Shown: positions 54,365-63,867 of the stretch, piece after piece
Numbering within the stretch: position 1 is the stretch's first letter
Layout: each line of letters starts with the position of its first letter
The notes under the pieces: model-generated
Database searches by the model: none
Seen by the model: the letters and a program-made list of their open reading frames with translations, nothing else
What the model was told of the DNA's origin: nothing
Assembly (NCBI GenBank): GCA_003241055.1
Contig: QFOD01000002.1
Span: forward strand, 1 to 64,000
Reading direction: 5' to 3'
Length of the DNA stretch: 64,000 nucleotides
Origin: Roseateles depolymerans
Lineage (GTDB): Bacteria > Pseudomonadota > Gammaproteobacteria > Burkholderiales > Burkholderiaceae_C
Translations under genes and position numbers: made by a program

Positions 54365-54465
54365 GGCGGTTCTTCTGGCTTAAGAGCGACCCGCCCGGCT
54401 TGGCGCTTAAATTCCCGATGGATCAGACACCCGGGACGCACACAGCAGCCCTTCGGTTGGAGCAC

Positions 54466-55527
54466 ATGATGAACATCCTGATCACTGGCAACATGGGCTA
54501 CATCGGCCCCGTCCTGGTGCGCCACCTGCGGCAGACGATGCCGGGCGCCCGCCTTATCGGCTTCGACAGCGGCTACTTCGCCCACTGTCTGACCGGGGCG
54601 GAACGGCTGCCCGAAAGCCGGCTGGACGAACAGCATTTCGGCGACGTTCGCGCGCTCCCGGACGCGCTGCTGGAGCGTGTGGACGCGGTCGTCGCACTGG
54701 CGGCGATCTCCAACGACCCGATGGGCCAGCGCTTCGAATCCGTCACCGCCGAAATCAATGACCTCGCCCACCGCGACATCGCAGCGCGGGCACTGCGGGC
54801 CGGCGTCAAGCGCTTCGTCTACGCCTCAAGCTGCAGCCTCTACGGCTTTGCGGAGGGCGGTCCCCGCCGCGAGGTCGACGAACTCACGCCGCTGACGGCG
54901 TATGCGAGATCCAAGCAGGGCTGCGAAGCCGCGCTGTCCGGGCTGCCCCTGCCCGCCCAGGCCAGCATCACGGCCTTGCGTTTTGCCACGGCTTGCGGCA
55001 TGTCGGACCGCCTGCGACTGGATCTGGTGCTCAACGACTTCGTTGCCGCTGCGCTGACCAATGGCGAGATCACGGTGCTCAGCGACGGCAGCCCGTGGCG
55101 ACCGCTGATCGAGGTCCGCGACATGGCGCGTGCCATCGAATGGGCCCTGCAGCGCTCCCCTGAGCAGGGCGGGGCCTACCTGGCTATCAATGCGGGCTCC
55201 AACCGCTGGAACTACCGGGTGCGCGATCTGGCCGCAGCGGTGGCACGCGCCCTGCCCGGCACCCGGGTCAGCATCAACACCGAAGCGCCGCCTGACAAGC
55301 GCTCGTACCGGGTGGACTTCTCGCTGTTCGAGCGGCTCGCGCCACATCATCAGCCCTGCATCGAGCTGGACGTGGCCATCGCCGACCTGATCGCGGGGCT
55401 GCGCCGCATGGCGTTTTCCGATCGCAGCTTCCGCAACTCCACCGCCATGCGCCTGAAGGTGCTGGAGCAGCATCTTGCGCAGGGCACGCTGGACGACCAG
55501 TTGCACTGGCTGGAGCCCGTGGCATGA
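54466..55527 (+). CDS. Extended SDR NAD(P)-dependent sugar-nucleotide epimerase/reductase
   Basis: 353 aa. It has the nucleotide-binding GNMGYIG at residues 8-14, catalytic Y146-x-x-x-K150 (YARSK), the upstream Ser-containing YASSCSLYG, and the WRPLIEVRDMARAI substrate region typical of NDP-sugar epimerases/4-ketoreductases. It probably finishes a deoxy-sugar made by the convergent operon (4-keto reduction is a natural step), though UDP-sugar epimerisation cannot be excluded. Start ATGATG with GGAG 5 nt upstream. Its stop overlaps the next start by 4 nt. Confidence 0.8.
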   Translation: MMNILITGNMGYIGPVLVRHLRQTMPGARLIGFDSGYFAHCLTGAERLPESRLDEQHFGDVRALPDALLERVDAVVALAAISNDPMGQRFESVTAEINDLAHRDIAARALRAGVKRFVYASSCSLYGFAEGGPRREVDELTPLTAYARSKQGCEAALSGLPLPAQASITALRFATACGMSDRLRLDLVLNDFVAAALTNGEITVLSDGSPWRPLIEVRDMARAIEWALQRSPEQGGAYLAINAGSNRWNYRVRDLAAAVARALPGTRVSINTEAPPDKRSYRVDFSLFERLAPHHQPCIELDVAIADLIAGLRRMAFSDRSFRNSTAMRLKVLEQHLAQGTLDDQLHWLEPVA

Positions 55528-56162
55528 GCCCCGACCCCGACAAGCTGGCGACCTTCGTCTGCCGGCAGCTTGAGAACTTCTATCCCGACGGACACAACGC
55601 GCGGGACAGCATCCAACAGGCCATGCCGCAGGCTCTCGAACGCGTGCGGCACTGCGTCTCGCAGGTCCTGGCCTGGCCCCAGGGCTTCGATCCGATCTAC
55701 TCCGGCCAATATGCGAGCTTTCTGTACCTGCTCTCCAACGAGGTCGGCGTCACCCAGCGGGACGTCGCCACGGCAACGAGACTCTTCCTGCTCAACAAGG
55801 CCCTGCACGGACTGGAGCTGTTCTACGACCTGGTGCTGCCCGAGGTCTTCCTGATCGGCCACACGCCGGGGCTGGTGCTGGCCAAGGCGCAGTACGGCAG
55901 CCACATCGTGTTCCACCAGGGATGCACCGTCGGCCACAAACTCGACGGGCATCGGCCGGTGATCGAGGAACGCGTGGTGATGTTCCCCAACTCCATGGTC
56001 ATCGGTCGAAGCGTGATCCGGCGCAACACGGCCATCGCCCCGGGCGTCTGTGTCGTCGACATGGAAACCCCGGGGGACTGCTACGTGCTGCCCGGTCCGA
56101 ACGGACGCCCGGTCATCAAGCCCCACAACAAGGAATTCTGGCGCCGCTACTTCGCCGCCTGA
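55524..56162 (+). CDS. Left-handed beta-helix acyltransferase (serine acetyltransferase-like)
   Basis: 212 aa. A helical N-terminus resembling CysE-type proteins is followed by hexapeptide-repeat turns (GSHIVFHQGCTVGHK, GRSVIRRNTAIAPGVCVV). The His in FHQGCTVGHK is placed like a catalytic His. It is probably an O- or N-acyltransferase acting on the glycan sugar; true CysE activity is unlikely here because the flanking genes belong to sugar metabolism. Confidence 0.7.
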   Translation: MSPDPDKLATFVCRQLENFYPDGHNARDSIQQAMPQALERVRHCVSQVLAWPQGFDPIYSGQYASFLYLLSNEVGVTQRDVATATRLFLLNKALHGLELFYDLVLPEVFLIGHTPGLVLAKAQYGSHIVFHQGCTVGHKLDGHRPVIEERVVMFPNSMVIGRSVIRRNTAIAPGVCVVDMETPGDCYVLPGPNGRPVIKPHNKEFWRRYFAA

Positions 56163-56192
56163 GCACCACCACGATTCCCTACTGGACGCCCC

Positions 56193-57413
56193 ATGAGCAC
56201 GCCACTGGTCAGTTTCTGCATCCCGACCTACAACCGCAGCCGATACCTGGACTCCCTGCTCTATAGCCTCACCGAGCACCTGGCCGGCTTTCCATATCCC
56301 TACGAGGTCTTTGTGTCGGACAACGCGTCCGAAGACGACACGCCCGCCATCGTCGCGAACTACGCACCGCAACTGCCACTGCGCTACGTACGCCATGAGA
56401 GCAATCGGGGTGGGCGGGCGAACTACCAGTACATGATGGCCAATGCCAAGGGCCGCTACCTGATCTACATCGCCGACGACGACGGCATCATTGGCCACAG
56501 GGTGGCGTCGGTCATCGCGGCCATGGAGGCCAATCCCGACGTGGGCATCGCGTACGCACCGTGGAAACTGCTCGATCTCGTCGCGGACCGCGACCTCGGG
56601 CAGTTCTACCAGCAGGACCGCGACATCCGCATCGAGCGCGGCGACTACCGCGGCCTGCTCGATACGCTGCTGCACTACCGCATCTTCCCGGAGATCTACG
56701 TCTGCCGGCGCGAACTGGTGCAGCAGGTCATGCCGCGCATCCATGAGCAGGCCTATTACGCCTTCGTCCACGCCTCCGAATTCGTGCAGCACGCGCCCGT
56801 GCTGTTGCTGCATGAACCGTACTACGTCTCGGTCACGAACTACTTTGCCGACCATCAGCGCACCCAGGGCGGCACGGAAGAGGCCGAAACCTCCTGGGAC
56901 CGCTACCGCGGCGGCCTCGAGTACGTGCTGGGCCGCGCACTGCCCCAGATGGGCGATGTCGACCGCCAGGGCTACCTCACACGCATCCAGGACATGATCG
57001 CCGATCGCATCTCGGTCGCCGTCCGGTTGCGACTCGAGCAGCAGCGCGACGCGGTGGAAACCTACTACCTGGCCTACCGGCTCAAGGCCCTGGGTCGGGC
57101 TCAGATCCTGCCCCTGGGGCTGGAACCGCTGCGCGCCGCAGCAGCCTTGAGCTTCCTGCTCAACGACCCAGAACTGAATCGCGACATCACGGAAATGGTC
57201 TGTCTGGGCTACTTCGAGCCACAGCTGCGCGAACATATCGAGAAGCATTGCCGCCACCGGACGCGCTTTGTCTCCAGCCCCCAGGAACTCCAGGCCCTGA
57301 GCGACGACATCCTGGTGCTGGCCCGGGGGGCCATCGGCCCGGCCGACCTGCCCGCCGGAAGTTGCGCCCGGTTCGTGCACGACTCGATGCTGCTGCAAAA
57401 GTTCGTCGGCTAG
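56193..57413 (+). CDS. Family 2 glycosyltransferase
   Basis: 406 aa. The GT-A domain starts VSFCIPTYNRSRYLDSLL, with VSDNASEDDT and a metal-binding acidic cluster D95-D97 in YIADDDGI. The C-terminal ~150 residues are helical and less conserved. It probably transfers a sugar to a glycan or to the protein-linked sugar. Third gene of the plus-strand sugar set, ending 28 bp from the convergent operon. Confidence 0.82.
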   Translation: MSTPLVSFCIPTYNRSRYLDSLLYSLTEHLAGFPYPYEVFVSDNASEDDTPAIVANYAPQLPLRYVRHESNRGGRANYQYMMANAKGRYLIYIADDDGIIGHRVASVIAAMEANPDVGIAYAPWKLLDLVADRDLGQFYQQDRDIRIERGDYRGLLDTLLHYRIFPEIYVCRRELVQQVMPRIHEQAYYAFVHASEFVQHAPVLLLHEPYYVSVTNYFADHQRTQGGTEEAETSWDRYRGGLEYVLGRALPQMGDVDRQGYLTRIQDMIADRISVAVRLRLEQQRDAVETYYLAYRLKALGRAQILPLGLEPLRAAAALSFLLNDPELNRDITEMVCLGYFEPQLREHIEKHCRHRTRFVSSPQELQALSDDILVLARGAIGPADLPAGSCARFVHDSMLLQKFVG

Positions 57414-57441
57414 CTAGCGCGGGTCTTATGCGGGCGCACCC

Positions 57442-58074
57442 CTAGGGCTTCAGCTCCCGCGCCGGATTGCCCGCCACCGTCTTGGCAGGCGGCACGTCGC
57501 GGATCACCACGGCACCGGCACCGACGACAGCCCCCGCCCCTATCCGCAACCTTGGCAGCACGATGGCGCCCGTGCCAACAAAGGCGTGGGCCCCGACCGT
57601 CACCTCGCCGGCCAGCCGGGCACCAGGCGCGATGTGGACGCCGTCGCCCAGCTCGCAATCATGATCGACCGAGGCCGCGGTGTTGACGATGACGCCACGC
57701 CCTAGTCTGGCATGGCTGCAGACCGCCGCCTGAGCCAGCACCTGCGAACCAGCACCCACCACCGCGTCCTCGGCCACGAAGGCGCGCCGATGCACCAGGG
57801 TGGCTGGCGCCAGGCCCCGGGCTTCCAGCAGCTCGAGCATGGCCAGGCGGCTGCCGTCCTGGCGCCCGATCGCCACCGCTGCAAACGGTTTCACGTCGCG
57901 TTCAGCGAGCCAGACATCGAGTGCCTGCTCGTCGCGCAGCAGCGGCAGCTCAGGCCAGGGCGAACTGCTCACGCCACGGTCCACCAGGGCAACCAGGCGC
58001 CAATCGGTGCCGACCAGCGCCTCGCGCAGCACGCGGGCCTGGCCGGACGCGCCCCAGAACAGGATGTCGCGCAT
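57442..58074 (-). CDS. PglD/NeuD-like sugar O/N-acetyltransferase
   Basis: 210 aa: N-terminal Rossmann-like half (MRDILFWGASGQARVLREAL) and C-terminal left-handed beta-helix with VNTAASVDHDCELGDGVHIAPGARLAGEVTVG, where the His in DHDC is the usual catalytic base. PglD-family enzymes acetylate the amino group made by a DegT aminotransferase, which is the next gene upstream. It ends its operon. The start MRDILFWG at 58074 follows the degT stop by 8 bp. Confidence 0.83.
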   Translation of the reverse strand: MRDILFWGASGQARVLREALVGTDWRLVALVDRGVSSSPWPELPLLRDEQALDVWLAERDVKPFAAVAIGRQDGSRLAMLELLEARGLAPATLVHRRAFVAEDAVVGAGSQVLAQAAVCSHARLGRGVIVNTAASVDHDCELGDGVHIAPGARLAGEVTVGAHAFVGTGAIVLPRLRIGAGAVVGAGAVVIRDVPPAKTVAGNPARELKP

Positions 58075-58082
58075 GAAGTGCG

Positions 58083-59186
58083 TCAGCCCAGGTACCTGCG
58101 CACGAGGGCGCAGACGCGATCGATCTGCTGGTCGGTCAGATCGTGATAGCTGGGCAGGTTGAAACCTCGCCCCTGCAGGCCGTAGGCCACCACATGATCG
58201 GGACAAGATCGGAACATCGGCAGCTGGCTGAGCGGCCAGAAGAACACCCGACCATCGATGTTGTCCGCCTTGAAAGCCGCCAGCATCGCGTCCCGCTCGA
58301 ACGCCACACCCGGTTGCACCACCACCGTCGGCATCCAACAGCCGTTCACGGTGCCCACGGTCTCAGGATTGAGCTGCAGCGGCAGACCCGCCAGGCGTTC
58401 ACGATAGGCATGGAAGATGCGCCGCTTCGTGGCAATCAGCTCCTCGATGCGCTCGACCTGCGCGCAGCCCACGGCCGCCTGCAGATTGGACATCTTGTAC
58501 TTGAAGCCCAGCAGGTCGGGCCAGAACTGCTTGGTCTGGCCCGCGGCGCGGCCGTGGTTGGAAAGTGTCAGCACACGCTCGAACAGCGCCCGGTCCTGCG
58601 TGACGAACAGGCCGCCCTCCCCGGTGGTGACGGTCTTGGTGCCGTGGAACGAGAACGCGCCAAAAGCCCCCATGCTGCCGGCACGGCGGCCGTGCAGGCT
58701 GGAGCCAATGGCCTCCGCCGCATCCTCGATGACCGGAATGCCATGCCGCTCACCGATGGCCAGCAGTGCCTCCATGTCGCACAGATTGCCGTACAGGTGC
58801 ACCGCCACGATGGCCTTGGTGGCCGGCGTGATCGCAGCCTCCACGCAGGCCGGGTCCAGGCACCAGCTGTCGGGCAGGACGTCCACGAACACCGGCGTGG
58901 CGCCCAGATAGGTGATCGGGGCGGCCGAGGCAATCCAGTTGATGTCGCCCAGAATGACCTCGTCGCCCGCCCCAACGCCCAGCGCCGCCAGGCCCATGTG
59001 CAGCGCCCCGGTACAGCTGGAGGTGGCGATGGCGTAGGGCACGCCCAGGTGCTCGGCAAAGCCGGCCTCGAACCGCTTGATGTAGTCGTAGCAACGCTCG
59101 CCCCAACCGTGGCGAATCGCGTCCTCGACGTAGCGGATCTCCAGCTCGGTGATGGACGGCAGCGTGTAGTGGATGCGTTCGCTCAT
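58083..59186 (-). CDS. DegT/DnrJ/EryC1-family PLP-dependent sugar aminotransferase
   Basis: 367 aa. The PLP lysine is K184 in SFHGTKTVTTGEGG; the cofactor-binding IEDAAEAIGS and the family N-terminus are present. It should aminate a 4-keto (or 3-keto) sugar nucleotide. Pairing with the downstream PglD-like acetyltransferase suggests an N-acetylated amino-deoxy sugar. The start overlaps the stop of the methyltransferase by 4 nt; the longer frame is rejected. Confidence 0.88.
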   Translation of the reverse strand: MSERIHYTLPSITELEIRYVEDAIRHGWGERCYDYIKRFEAGFAEHLGVPYAIATSSCTGALHMGLAALGVGAGDEVILGDINWIASAAPITYLGATPVFVDVLPDSWCLDPACVEAAITPATKAIVAVHLYGNLCDMEALLAIGERHGIPVIEDAAEAIGSSLHGRRAGSMGAFGAFSFHGTKTVTTGEGGLFVTQDRALFERVLTLSNHGRAAGQTKQFWPDLLGFKYKMSNLQAAVGCAQVERIEELIATKRRIFHAYRERLAGLPLQLNPETVGTVNGCWMPTVVVQPGVAFERDAMLAAFKADNIDGRVFFWPLSQLPMFRSCPDHVVAYGLQGRGFNLPSYHDLTDQQIDRVCALVRRYLG

Positions 59187-60406
59187 AGCAGTTGCAGCTC
59201 CGGCACCGCGACGACGAACTGGCCGCCCCAGGCTCTGATGTAGGCCAGCTGGCTGGCAATTTCTTCGCGCAGGTTCCACGGCAGGATGAGCACGAAGTCG
59301 GGCCGGGCCTCGCGCAACTGCACCTCGGCCACCACGGGGATGCGCGAGCCCGGCAGGAAGCGCCCCTGCTTGTGGGGCGAGGCGTCCACCACGAACGGCA
59401 ACAGATCAGGCCGGATGCCTGCCCAGTTCAACAGCGTGCAGCCCTTGGCCGCGGCGCCATAGGCCACCACCTTCCGACCGGCCCGTCTTTGCGCAATCAG
59501 CCAGGCCAGCAGATCGTTCTTGATGCGCTCCGCCCGCGGCTGAAGGCTCGCGTAGAACGCGTCGCCCTGCATGCCCGCCGCCGCCTCCTCCGCCAGCAAG
59601 GCGGCCACCGCCGGCTGCACCGGGCGCGGGTTCTCGGCATGCTGCGCCCAGATGCGCAGCGATCCGCCGTGGGTGCCCAGTTGCTCGACATCCCAGATCA
59701 CCAAGCCCGCCGCAGCAAAGATGCGCTGCACCGTGGCAAAGCCGAGGTAGGAAAAGTGCTCGTGATAGATGGTGTCGAACTGCCCCTGCTGCACCAGACG
59801 CAGCAGATGCGGGAATTCCATCGTCACACAGCCCGTCGGCGCGAGCAGCGTCTTCAGGCCCGCGACGAAATCGTTGATGTCCGGCACGTGCGCCAGCACG
59901 TTGTTGCCGATGACCAGATCGGCGCGCGCGCGCTGGCTGACGAATTCGGCCGCGAAGCCCGCGCCGAAGAAGCGCTCGATGCTCTCGATGCCCTTTGCGC
60001 GCGCCGCCGCCGCCGTGCTGGCCGTGGGCTCGATGCCCACGCAGGGAACGCCGCGCTGCTGCAGGTACTGCAGCAGGTAGCCGTCGTTCGAGGCGACCTC
60101 GACCACCAGCGACCGCGCGCCCAGACCCAGCCGCGCCGCCGCGTGTTCGACGTAGGCTTCGGCGTGCGCCAGCCAGGAACGCGAAAACGACGAGAAGTAC
60201 ACGTAGTCACTGGAGAACAGCGCGTCATGGCGCTGCACCTCGTCGATCTGCACCAGCCGGCAGTCATCGCAGGCGAAGATCTTCAGCGGGAAGTAGGTCT
60301 CAGGCTGATCGAGATCGGCGGCCTGCAGGAATGCGTTGGACGGCGGCGCGGTACCCAGATCGGCGAAGACGCGGCTCAGCGGCGCGTCGCAATGGCGGCA
60401 CTTCAT
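59183..60406 (-). CDS. NovU/TylC3-like sugar C-methyltransferase (SAM-dependent)
   Basis: 407 aa. An N-terminal zinc-binding part has C3-x2-C6 and C46-x2-C49, followed by a SAM domain (LVVEVASNDGYLLQYL) with YHEHFSYLG and the C-terminal GAAAKGCTLLNW Rossmann-like part. This three-part layout matches deoxysugar C-3 methyltransferases. It implies a branched-chain methyl sugar. Overlaps both neighbours by 4 nt. Confidence 0.85.
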   Translation of the reverse strand: MKCRHCDAPLSRVFADLGTAPPSNAFLQAADLDQPETYFPLKIFACDDCRLVQIDEVQRHDALFSSDYVYFSSFSRSWLAHAEAYVEHAAARLGLGARSLVVEVASNDGYLLQYLQQRGVPCVGIEPTASTAAAARAKGIESIERFFGAGFAAEFVSQRARADLVIGNNVLAHVPDINDFVAGLKTLLAPTGCVTMEFPHLLRLVQQGQFDTIYHEHFSYLGFATVQRIFAAAGLVIWDVEQLGTHGGSLRIWAQHAENPRPVQPAVAALLAEEAAAGMQGDAFYASLQPRAERIKNDLLAWLIAQRRAGRKVVAYGAAAKGCTLLNWAGIRPDLLPFVVDASPHKQGRFLPGSRIPVVAEVQLREARPDFVLILPWNLREEIASQLAYIRAWGGQFVVAVPELQLL

Positions 60407-60969
60407 CGTGCTCCTTGGTTCAATTGCAGCGGTTGGAAAGCCGCGTCGAGCGGAGGATGTTCACGATCGCGCGCCGAGATCTGCGTCACCGGGAGGGGCC
60501 AGGGAATCGCCAGGCGGTCGTCGTCATGGCGGAGGCCTCCTTCGCTGACGGGCGCATGGGCCGCCGTGTGCTGATAGAGCATCTCGACGTCATCGGTGAG
60601 CGTCTGAAATCCGTGCGCAAAGCCTTCCGGGATAAAAATCTCGCACTGGTTCTCGCCCGACAACTCGACGGCGTGCCAGCGCCCGAAGGTCGGCGAACCG
60701 GCACGGAGATCCACCGCCACATCGTAGACACGGCCGCGCAGGCAGCGGATCAGCTTGGCCTCCAGGGCCGGTGCACGCTGGAAATGCAGGCCCCGCACGG
60801 TGCCGCGCTCAGCGGTGAACGTGAGGTTGGTCTGCACGAATCGCAGGGCTGGCCGGATGACGGCCAGTTGCTCCGTGCAGAACACGCGGGTCAGACTGCC
60901 CCGGGCATCCCCGCGAGGCTGGGTCACGATCTCCCATAGACCGTCCAGCGATGTGGCACGTACCTCCAT
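60403..60969 (-). CDS. RfbC/dTDP-4-dehydrorhamnose 3,5-epimerase-like cupin
   Basis: 188 aa. Cupin fold with RGTVRGLHFQ (catalytic-type H62), KLIRCLRGRVYDVAVDLR and IPEGFAHGFQTL. In this operon it probably epimerises a CDP-4-keto-6-deoxyhexose at C3 and/or C5 rather than serving dTDP-rhamnose, because the adjacent nucleotidyltransferase is a cytidylyltransferase. The start at 60969 lies 10 bp after rfbF. Confidence 0.83.
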   Translation of the reverse strand: MEVRATSLDGLWEIVTQPRGDARGSLTRVFCTEQLAVIRPALRFVQTNLTFTAERGTVRGLHFQRAPALEAKLIRCLRGRVYDVAVDLRAGSPTFGRWHAVELSGENQCEIFIPEGFAHGFQTLTDDVEMLYQHTAAHAPVSEGGLRHDDDRLAIPWPLPVTQISARDREHPPLDAAFQPLQLNQGAR

Positions 60970-60979
60970 CGACACCTGC

Positions 60980-61750
60980 TCAGGTCCAGAGCTTCCAGGG
61001 CGCACGCTGGGTCTGCCAGAGGTCTTCCAGCAGGATCTTGTCGCGCAGCGTGTCCATCGGATGCCAGAAGCCTCGATGCGCGAACGCCGACAGCTGCCCC
61101 TCGGCGGCCAGGCGCTCCAGCGGCTCGCGCTCCCAGGTGACCTCATCACCGCCGATGTAGTCGATCACCTGCGGCTCGAGGACGAAGAAGCCCCCGTTGA
61201 TCCAGCTGCCGTCGCCCTGAGGCTTTTCGGCGAAACGCGTGATGCGCTGATCCTCGATGTCCAGCGCCCCGAAGCGCCCCGGCGGCTGCACCGCCGTGAC
61301 CGTCGCCATGCGCCCCTGCTGGGCATGGAACTGGACCAGGCGTCCCACATCGACGTCCGAAAGCCCGTCACCATAGGTAAAGCAGAAGCTCTCGTCATCC
61401 AGGTACTGCCGGACACGCTTGAGTCGCCCGCCCGTCATCGTGTGCTCGCCGGTGTCCACCAGCGTGACCCGCCACGGTTCCACATGGCGATCACGGATTT
61501 CCATCCGGTTCTCGGCCAGGTCGAAGGTCACGTCGGACATGTGCAGGAAGTAGTTGGCGAAGTACTCCTTGATCACGTAACCCTTGTAGCCGAGGCAGAC
61601 CACGAAGTCGTTGATCCCGTAATGGGAGAAGATCTTCATCACATGCCACAGCACCGGCTTGCCGCCGATCTCGACCATGGGCTTGGGGCGGACCGAGGTT
61701 TCCTCGGCCAGCCGAGTCCCCAGGCCGCCAGCCAGGATGACGGCCTTCAT
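60980..61750 (-). CDS. rfbF: Glucose-1-phosphate cytidylyltransferase
   Basis: 256 aa. The nucleotidyltransferase signature LAGGLGTRLAEETSVRPKPM is followed by RfbF-specific stretches (GGKPVLWHVMKIFSHYGINDFVVCLGYKGYVIKEYF; TGGRLKRVRQYL; TYGDGLSDVD). It makes CDP-glucose from CTP and glucose-1-phosphate, the entry step to CDP-deoxysugars. The next enzyme, CDP-glucose 4,6-dehydratase (RfbG), is not in the window. Overlaps the upstream glycosyltransferase gene by 4 nt. Confidence 0.92.
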   Translation of the reverse strand: MKAVILAGGLGTRLAEETSVRPKPMVEIGGKPVLWHVMKIFSHYGINDFVVCLGYKGYVIKEYFANYFLHMSDVTFDLAENRMEIRDRHVEPWRVTLVDTGEHTMTGGRLKRVRQYLDDESFCFTYGDGLSDVDVGRLVQFHAQQGRMATVTAVQPPGRFGALDIEDQRITRFAEKPQGDGSWINGGFFVLEPQVIDYIGGDEVTWEREPLERLAAEGQLSAFAHRGFWHPMDTLRDKILLEDLWQTQRAPWKLWT

Positions 61751-63690
61751 GCCACGGCTCCCGTCAAGACCTCGGTCTGCGCTGCGGCCAGATGATCGGG
61801 CGGCAGTCCAGCATCCTGCCGTGCCCAGATGCGCTCCAGCAGCGCTTCAAAATCACGGGCATAGCGCCGCGAATCGAACAGGGGCAACACATGCCGTCGT
61901 TCGCGCAGATGCTGCTGCGCCGAGGCCAGCTCACCAGGCTGGTCGATCAGCGCGATGGCCCGCTGCACGTAGCTCTGCGGGTCGACGCAGACGAACCGGG
62001 ACAGCCCGCAGGCATTGAGCAGGCTGGCCGCGACCCGTGACGCGAAGCTCTCCCCGGCCACGGTCAGCACGGGCACGCCGGCCCACAGTGCCTCGCTTGC
62101 CGTCGTGTGCGCGTTGCACGGGTAGGTATCAAGGAACAGATCCGCGCACTGCAGCCGTGCCAGGTTGTCCTCGGGGCTGACCAGTGGCGAGAAGTACAGC
62201 CGCGCCGCATCGACGCCGCGAGCCTGGAAGGCGGCCGTCAGGTGACGAGATGCGGAGGGGCTCCAGTTCAGCAACCACAGCACGGTGGGGCGCGACGCTT
62301 CCCGCATGACACGCGCCCACAGATCGACCTGCGCTTCACTGATCTTGTAGGTCTGGTTGAAACAGCACAGCACCACCGCGTCGTCTGGCAGGCCGTGCTC
62401 GGCACGGGCATGCCTGGGGGGCACCGCTCGGCGGCTGTCATTGGGCTGGTAGCTTTGCGGCAACTGGGCAATGCGTTCGCTGTAATGGGGCGCATGACCG
62501 AGCGGCGTGACGATGGGGTCGCCCACGACGTAGTCGAGGAAATCCGCGCCGGTACTGCCCGGATAGCCCAGGTAGCTCAGCTGCACGGGCGCAGGCCGCG
62601 CGGCGAGTATCTGCATGCGACTGCCTTCGGTGTGGCCCTTCAGGTCAACGGCGATGTCGATACCGTCCGCTCGCATCAGCTGCGCGACCTCGGGGTCGCT
62701 CAGTCGGCGCACATCACGGAAGTGGTCGCCCGCGGCCCGTATGCGGCGCTGCGCCTCGGAACCATCCTCGACACTGTGGCAGTACAAGAAGATCTCGAAA
62801 CGCTCCCGATCGAGCAGTTCGAGCAGTTCGGTCAGCAGCACCACCGTCGCATGACGGTGGAAGTCGCTGGACAGCCAGCCGATGCGCAAGCGTCCCGGCC
62901 GCCGTTCGTCGACGGGCGGCAGGGCTGGCAGATCTCGAGAGCGCGCCTGCGTATGGAGTCGCCCCACCCGCAGTTGCTGCTCGGGCGTCGACGCCTGGGC
63001 GAGCAGCGTGAACGGCGCAATCGACGCCACCGCATTCACGTCACCGTGCTCCACCACGTCCAGCAACTGGGACCAGTACTGCTTCAGCTTGCCCCAGTCC
63101 GCTGCCGCGGCGAGTTGCAGGACCAGCATCGGCAGGGCGAGATGCCTGACGCCGCCCTCGGGTGTCTGGTCCGTCAGGACGGCAGTCTCGAAGCTGATGG
63201 CCGACTGGTCGTCCATCTTCAAGGCCTTCAGAGCGCGCCCCAGGTGGTAGTGGCCCAGCGGATTCTTGGGATTGCGGCCCAGAACCTGCAGACAGGTGGT
63301 CACGACCTCCTGATGGCGCCCCAGCGCGAACAGTGAACCTGCACGCATGAGCAGCAGCTCCTCCGACTGATGGTCCGAGGCGACCCGCTCCAACACCTCC
63401 ACGGCGGTTTGATGCTGCCCGAGTTGCTTGAGCATGCCATCCAGAACGCGGTAGGCCAGCGGGTTGTCTGGCAGAAGCTCCACACTGCGCCTGGCGGACT
63501 GCGCGGCGGCCTCGCCACGACCGGCGAGCCATTGCACACGGGCCAGTTGTAGCCACACCAGGCCGTCTTTCGGCGCCAGCCGGCTGGCCTGCTGGAACTC
63601 TTGCTCCGCTCGAGCCCACTGCGCTTTCTCAGCAAGCTTTTCACCGGCCTCACGATGAGCACGGGATGCCGCCGATTGATGTGATGCCAT
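61747..63690 (-). CDS. TPR-containing O-GlcNAc-transferase (GT41/SPINDLY-like) protein glycosyltransferase
   Basis: 647 aa. Tetratricopeptide-like repeats (about residues 1-200) are followed by a GT41 catalytic region. OGT hallmarks visible are DFHRHATV, DLKGHT, APVQLSYLGYPGSTGADFLDY, FNQTYKISEAQVDLW, LDTYPCNAHTTASEALWAGVPVLT and FASRVAASLL. Such enzymes add a sugar to Ser/Thr of proteins. The gene follows the fliC terminator and heads the sugar-nucleotide operon, so flagellin is the likely acceptor. Start ATG at 63690 with AGGG upstream. The donor sugar is not determinable from sequence. Confidence 0.9.
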   Translation of the reverse strand: MASHQSAASRAHREAGEKLAEKAQWARAEQEFQQASRLAPKDGLVWLQLARVQWLAGRGEAAAQSARRSVELLPDNPLAYRVLDGMLKQLGQHQTAVEVLERVASDHQSEELLLMRAGSLFALGRHQEVVTTCLQVLGRNPKNPLGHYHLGRALKALKMDDQSAISFETAVLTDQTPEGGVRHLALPMLVLQLAAAADWGKLKQYWSQLLDVVEHGDVNAVASIAPFTLLAQASTPEQQLRVGRLHTQARSRDLPALPPVDERRPGRLRIGWLSSDFHRHATVVLLTELLELLDRERFEIFLYCHSVEDGSEAQRRIRAAGDHFRDVRRLSDPEVAQLMRADGIDIAVDLKGHTEGSRMQILAARPAPVQLSYLGYPGSTGADFLDYVVGDPIVTPLGHAPHYSERIAQLPQSYQPNDSRRAVPPRHARAEHGLPDDAVVLCCFNQTYKISEAQVDLWARVMREASRPTVLWLLNWSPSASRHLTAAFQARGVDAARLYFSPLVSPEDNLARLQCADLFLDTYPCNAHTTASEALWAGVPVLTVAGESFASRVAASLLNACGLSRFVCVDPQSYVQRAIALIDQPGELASAQQHLRERRHVLPLFDSRRYARDFEALLERIWARQDAGLPPDHLAAAQTEVLTGAVA

Positions 63691-63800
63691 GGAGCCCTGC
63701 TTCCGATCAGTGATCGACCAATTCTAGGAAGGCGCGTCTTGTGCGCCGCACCACAACCACGGACTGCCCGTTGGACATATCACGCTTTGCGCGTGCCCAA

Positions 63801-63826
63801 AGAAAAAGCCAGGCAGAGCCTGGCTT
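63801..63826 (-). terminator. Intrinsic terminator of fliC
   Basis: On the minus strand, AAGCCAGGC pairs with GCCTGGCTT (63806-63814 with 63818-63826) around a three-base loop, followed by TTTTTCTTT. It lies about 40 bp after the fliC stop, separating it from the glycosyltransferase operon. Confidence 0.85.
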
Positions 63827-63867
63827 GGGGTGGCTTGCCCGACCTCCGCCGGGCCTGCGCGCGCTCG

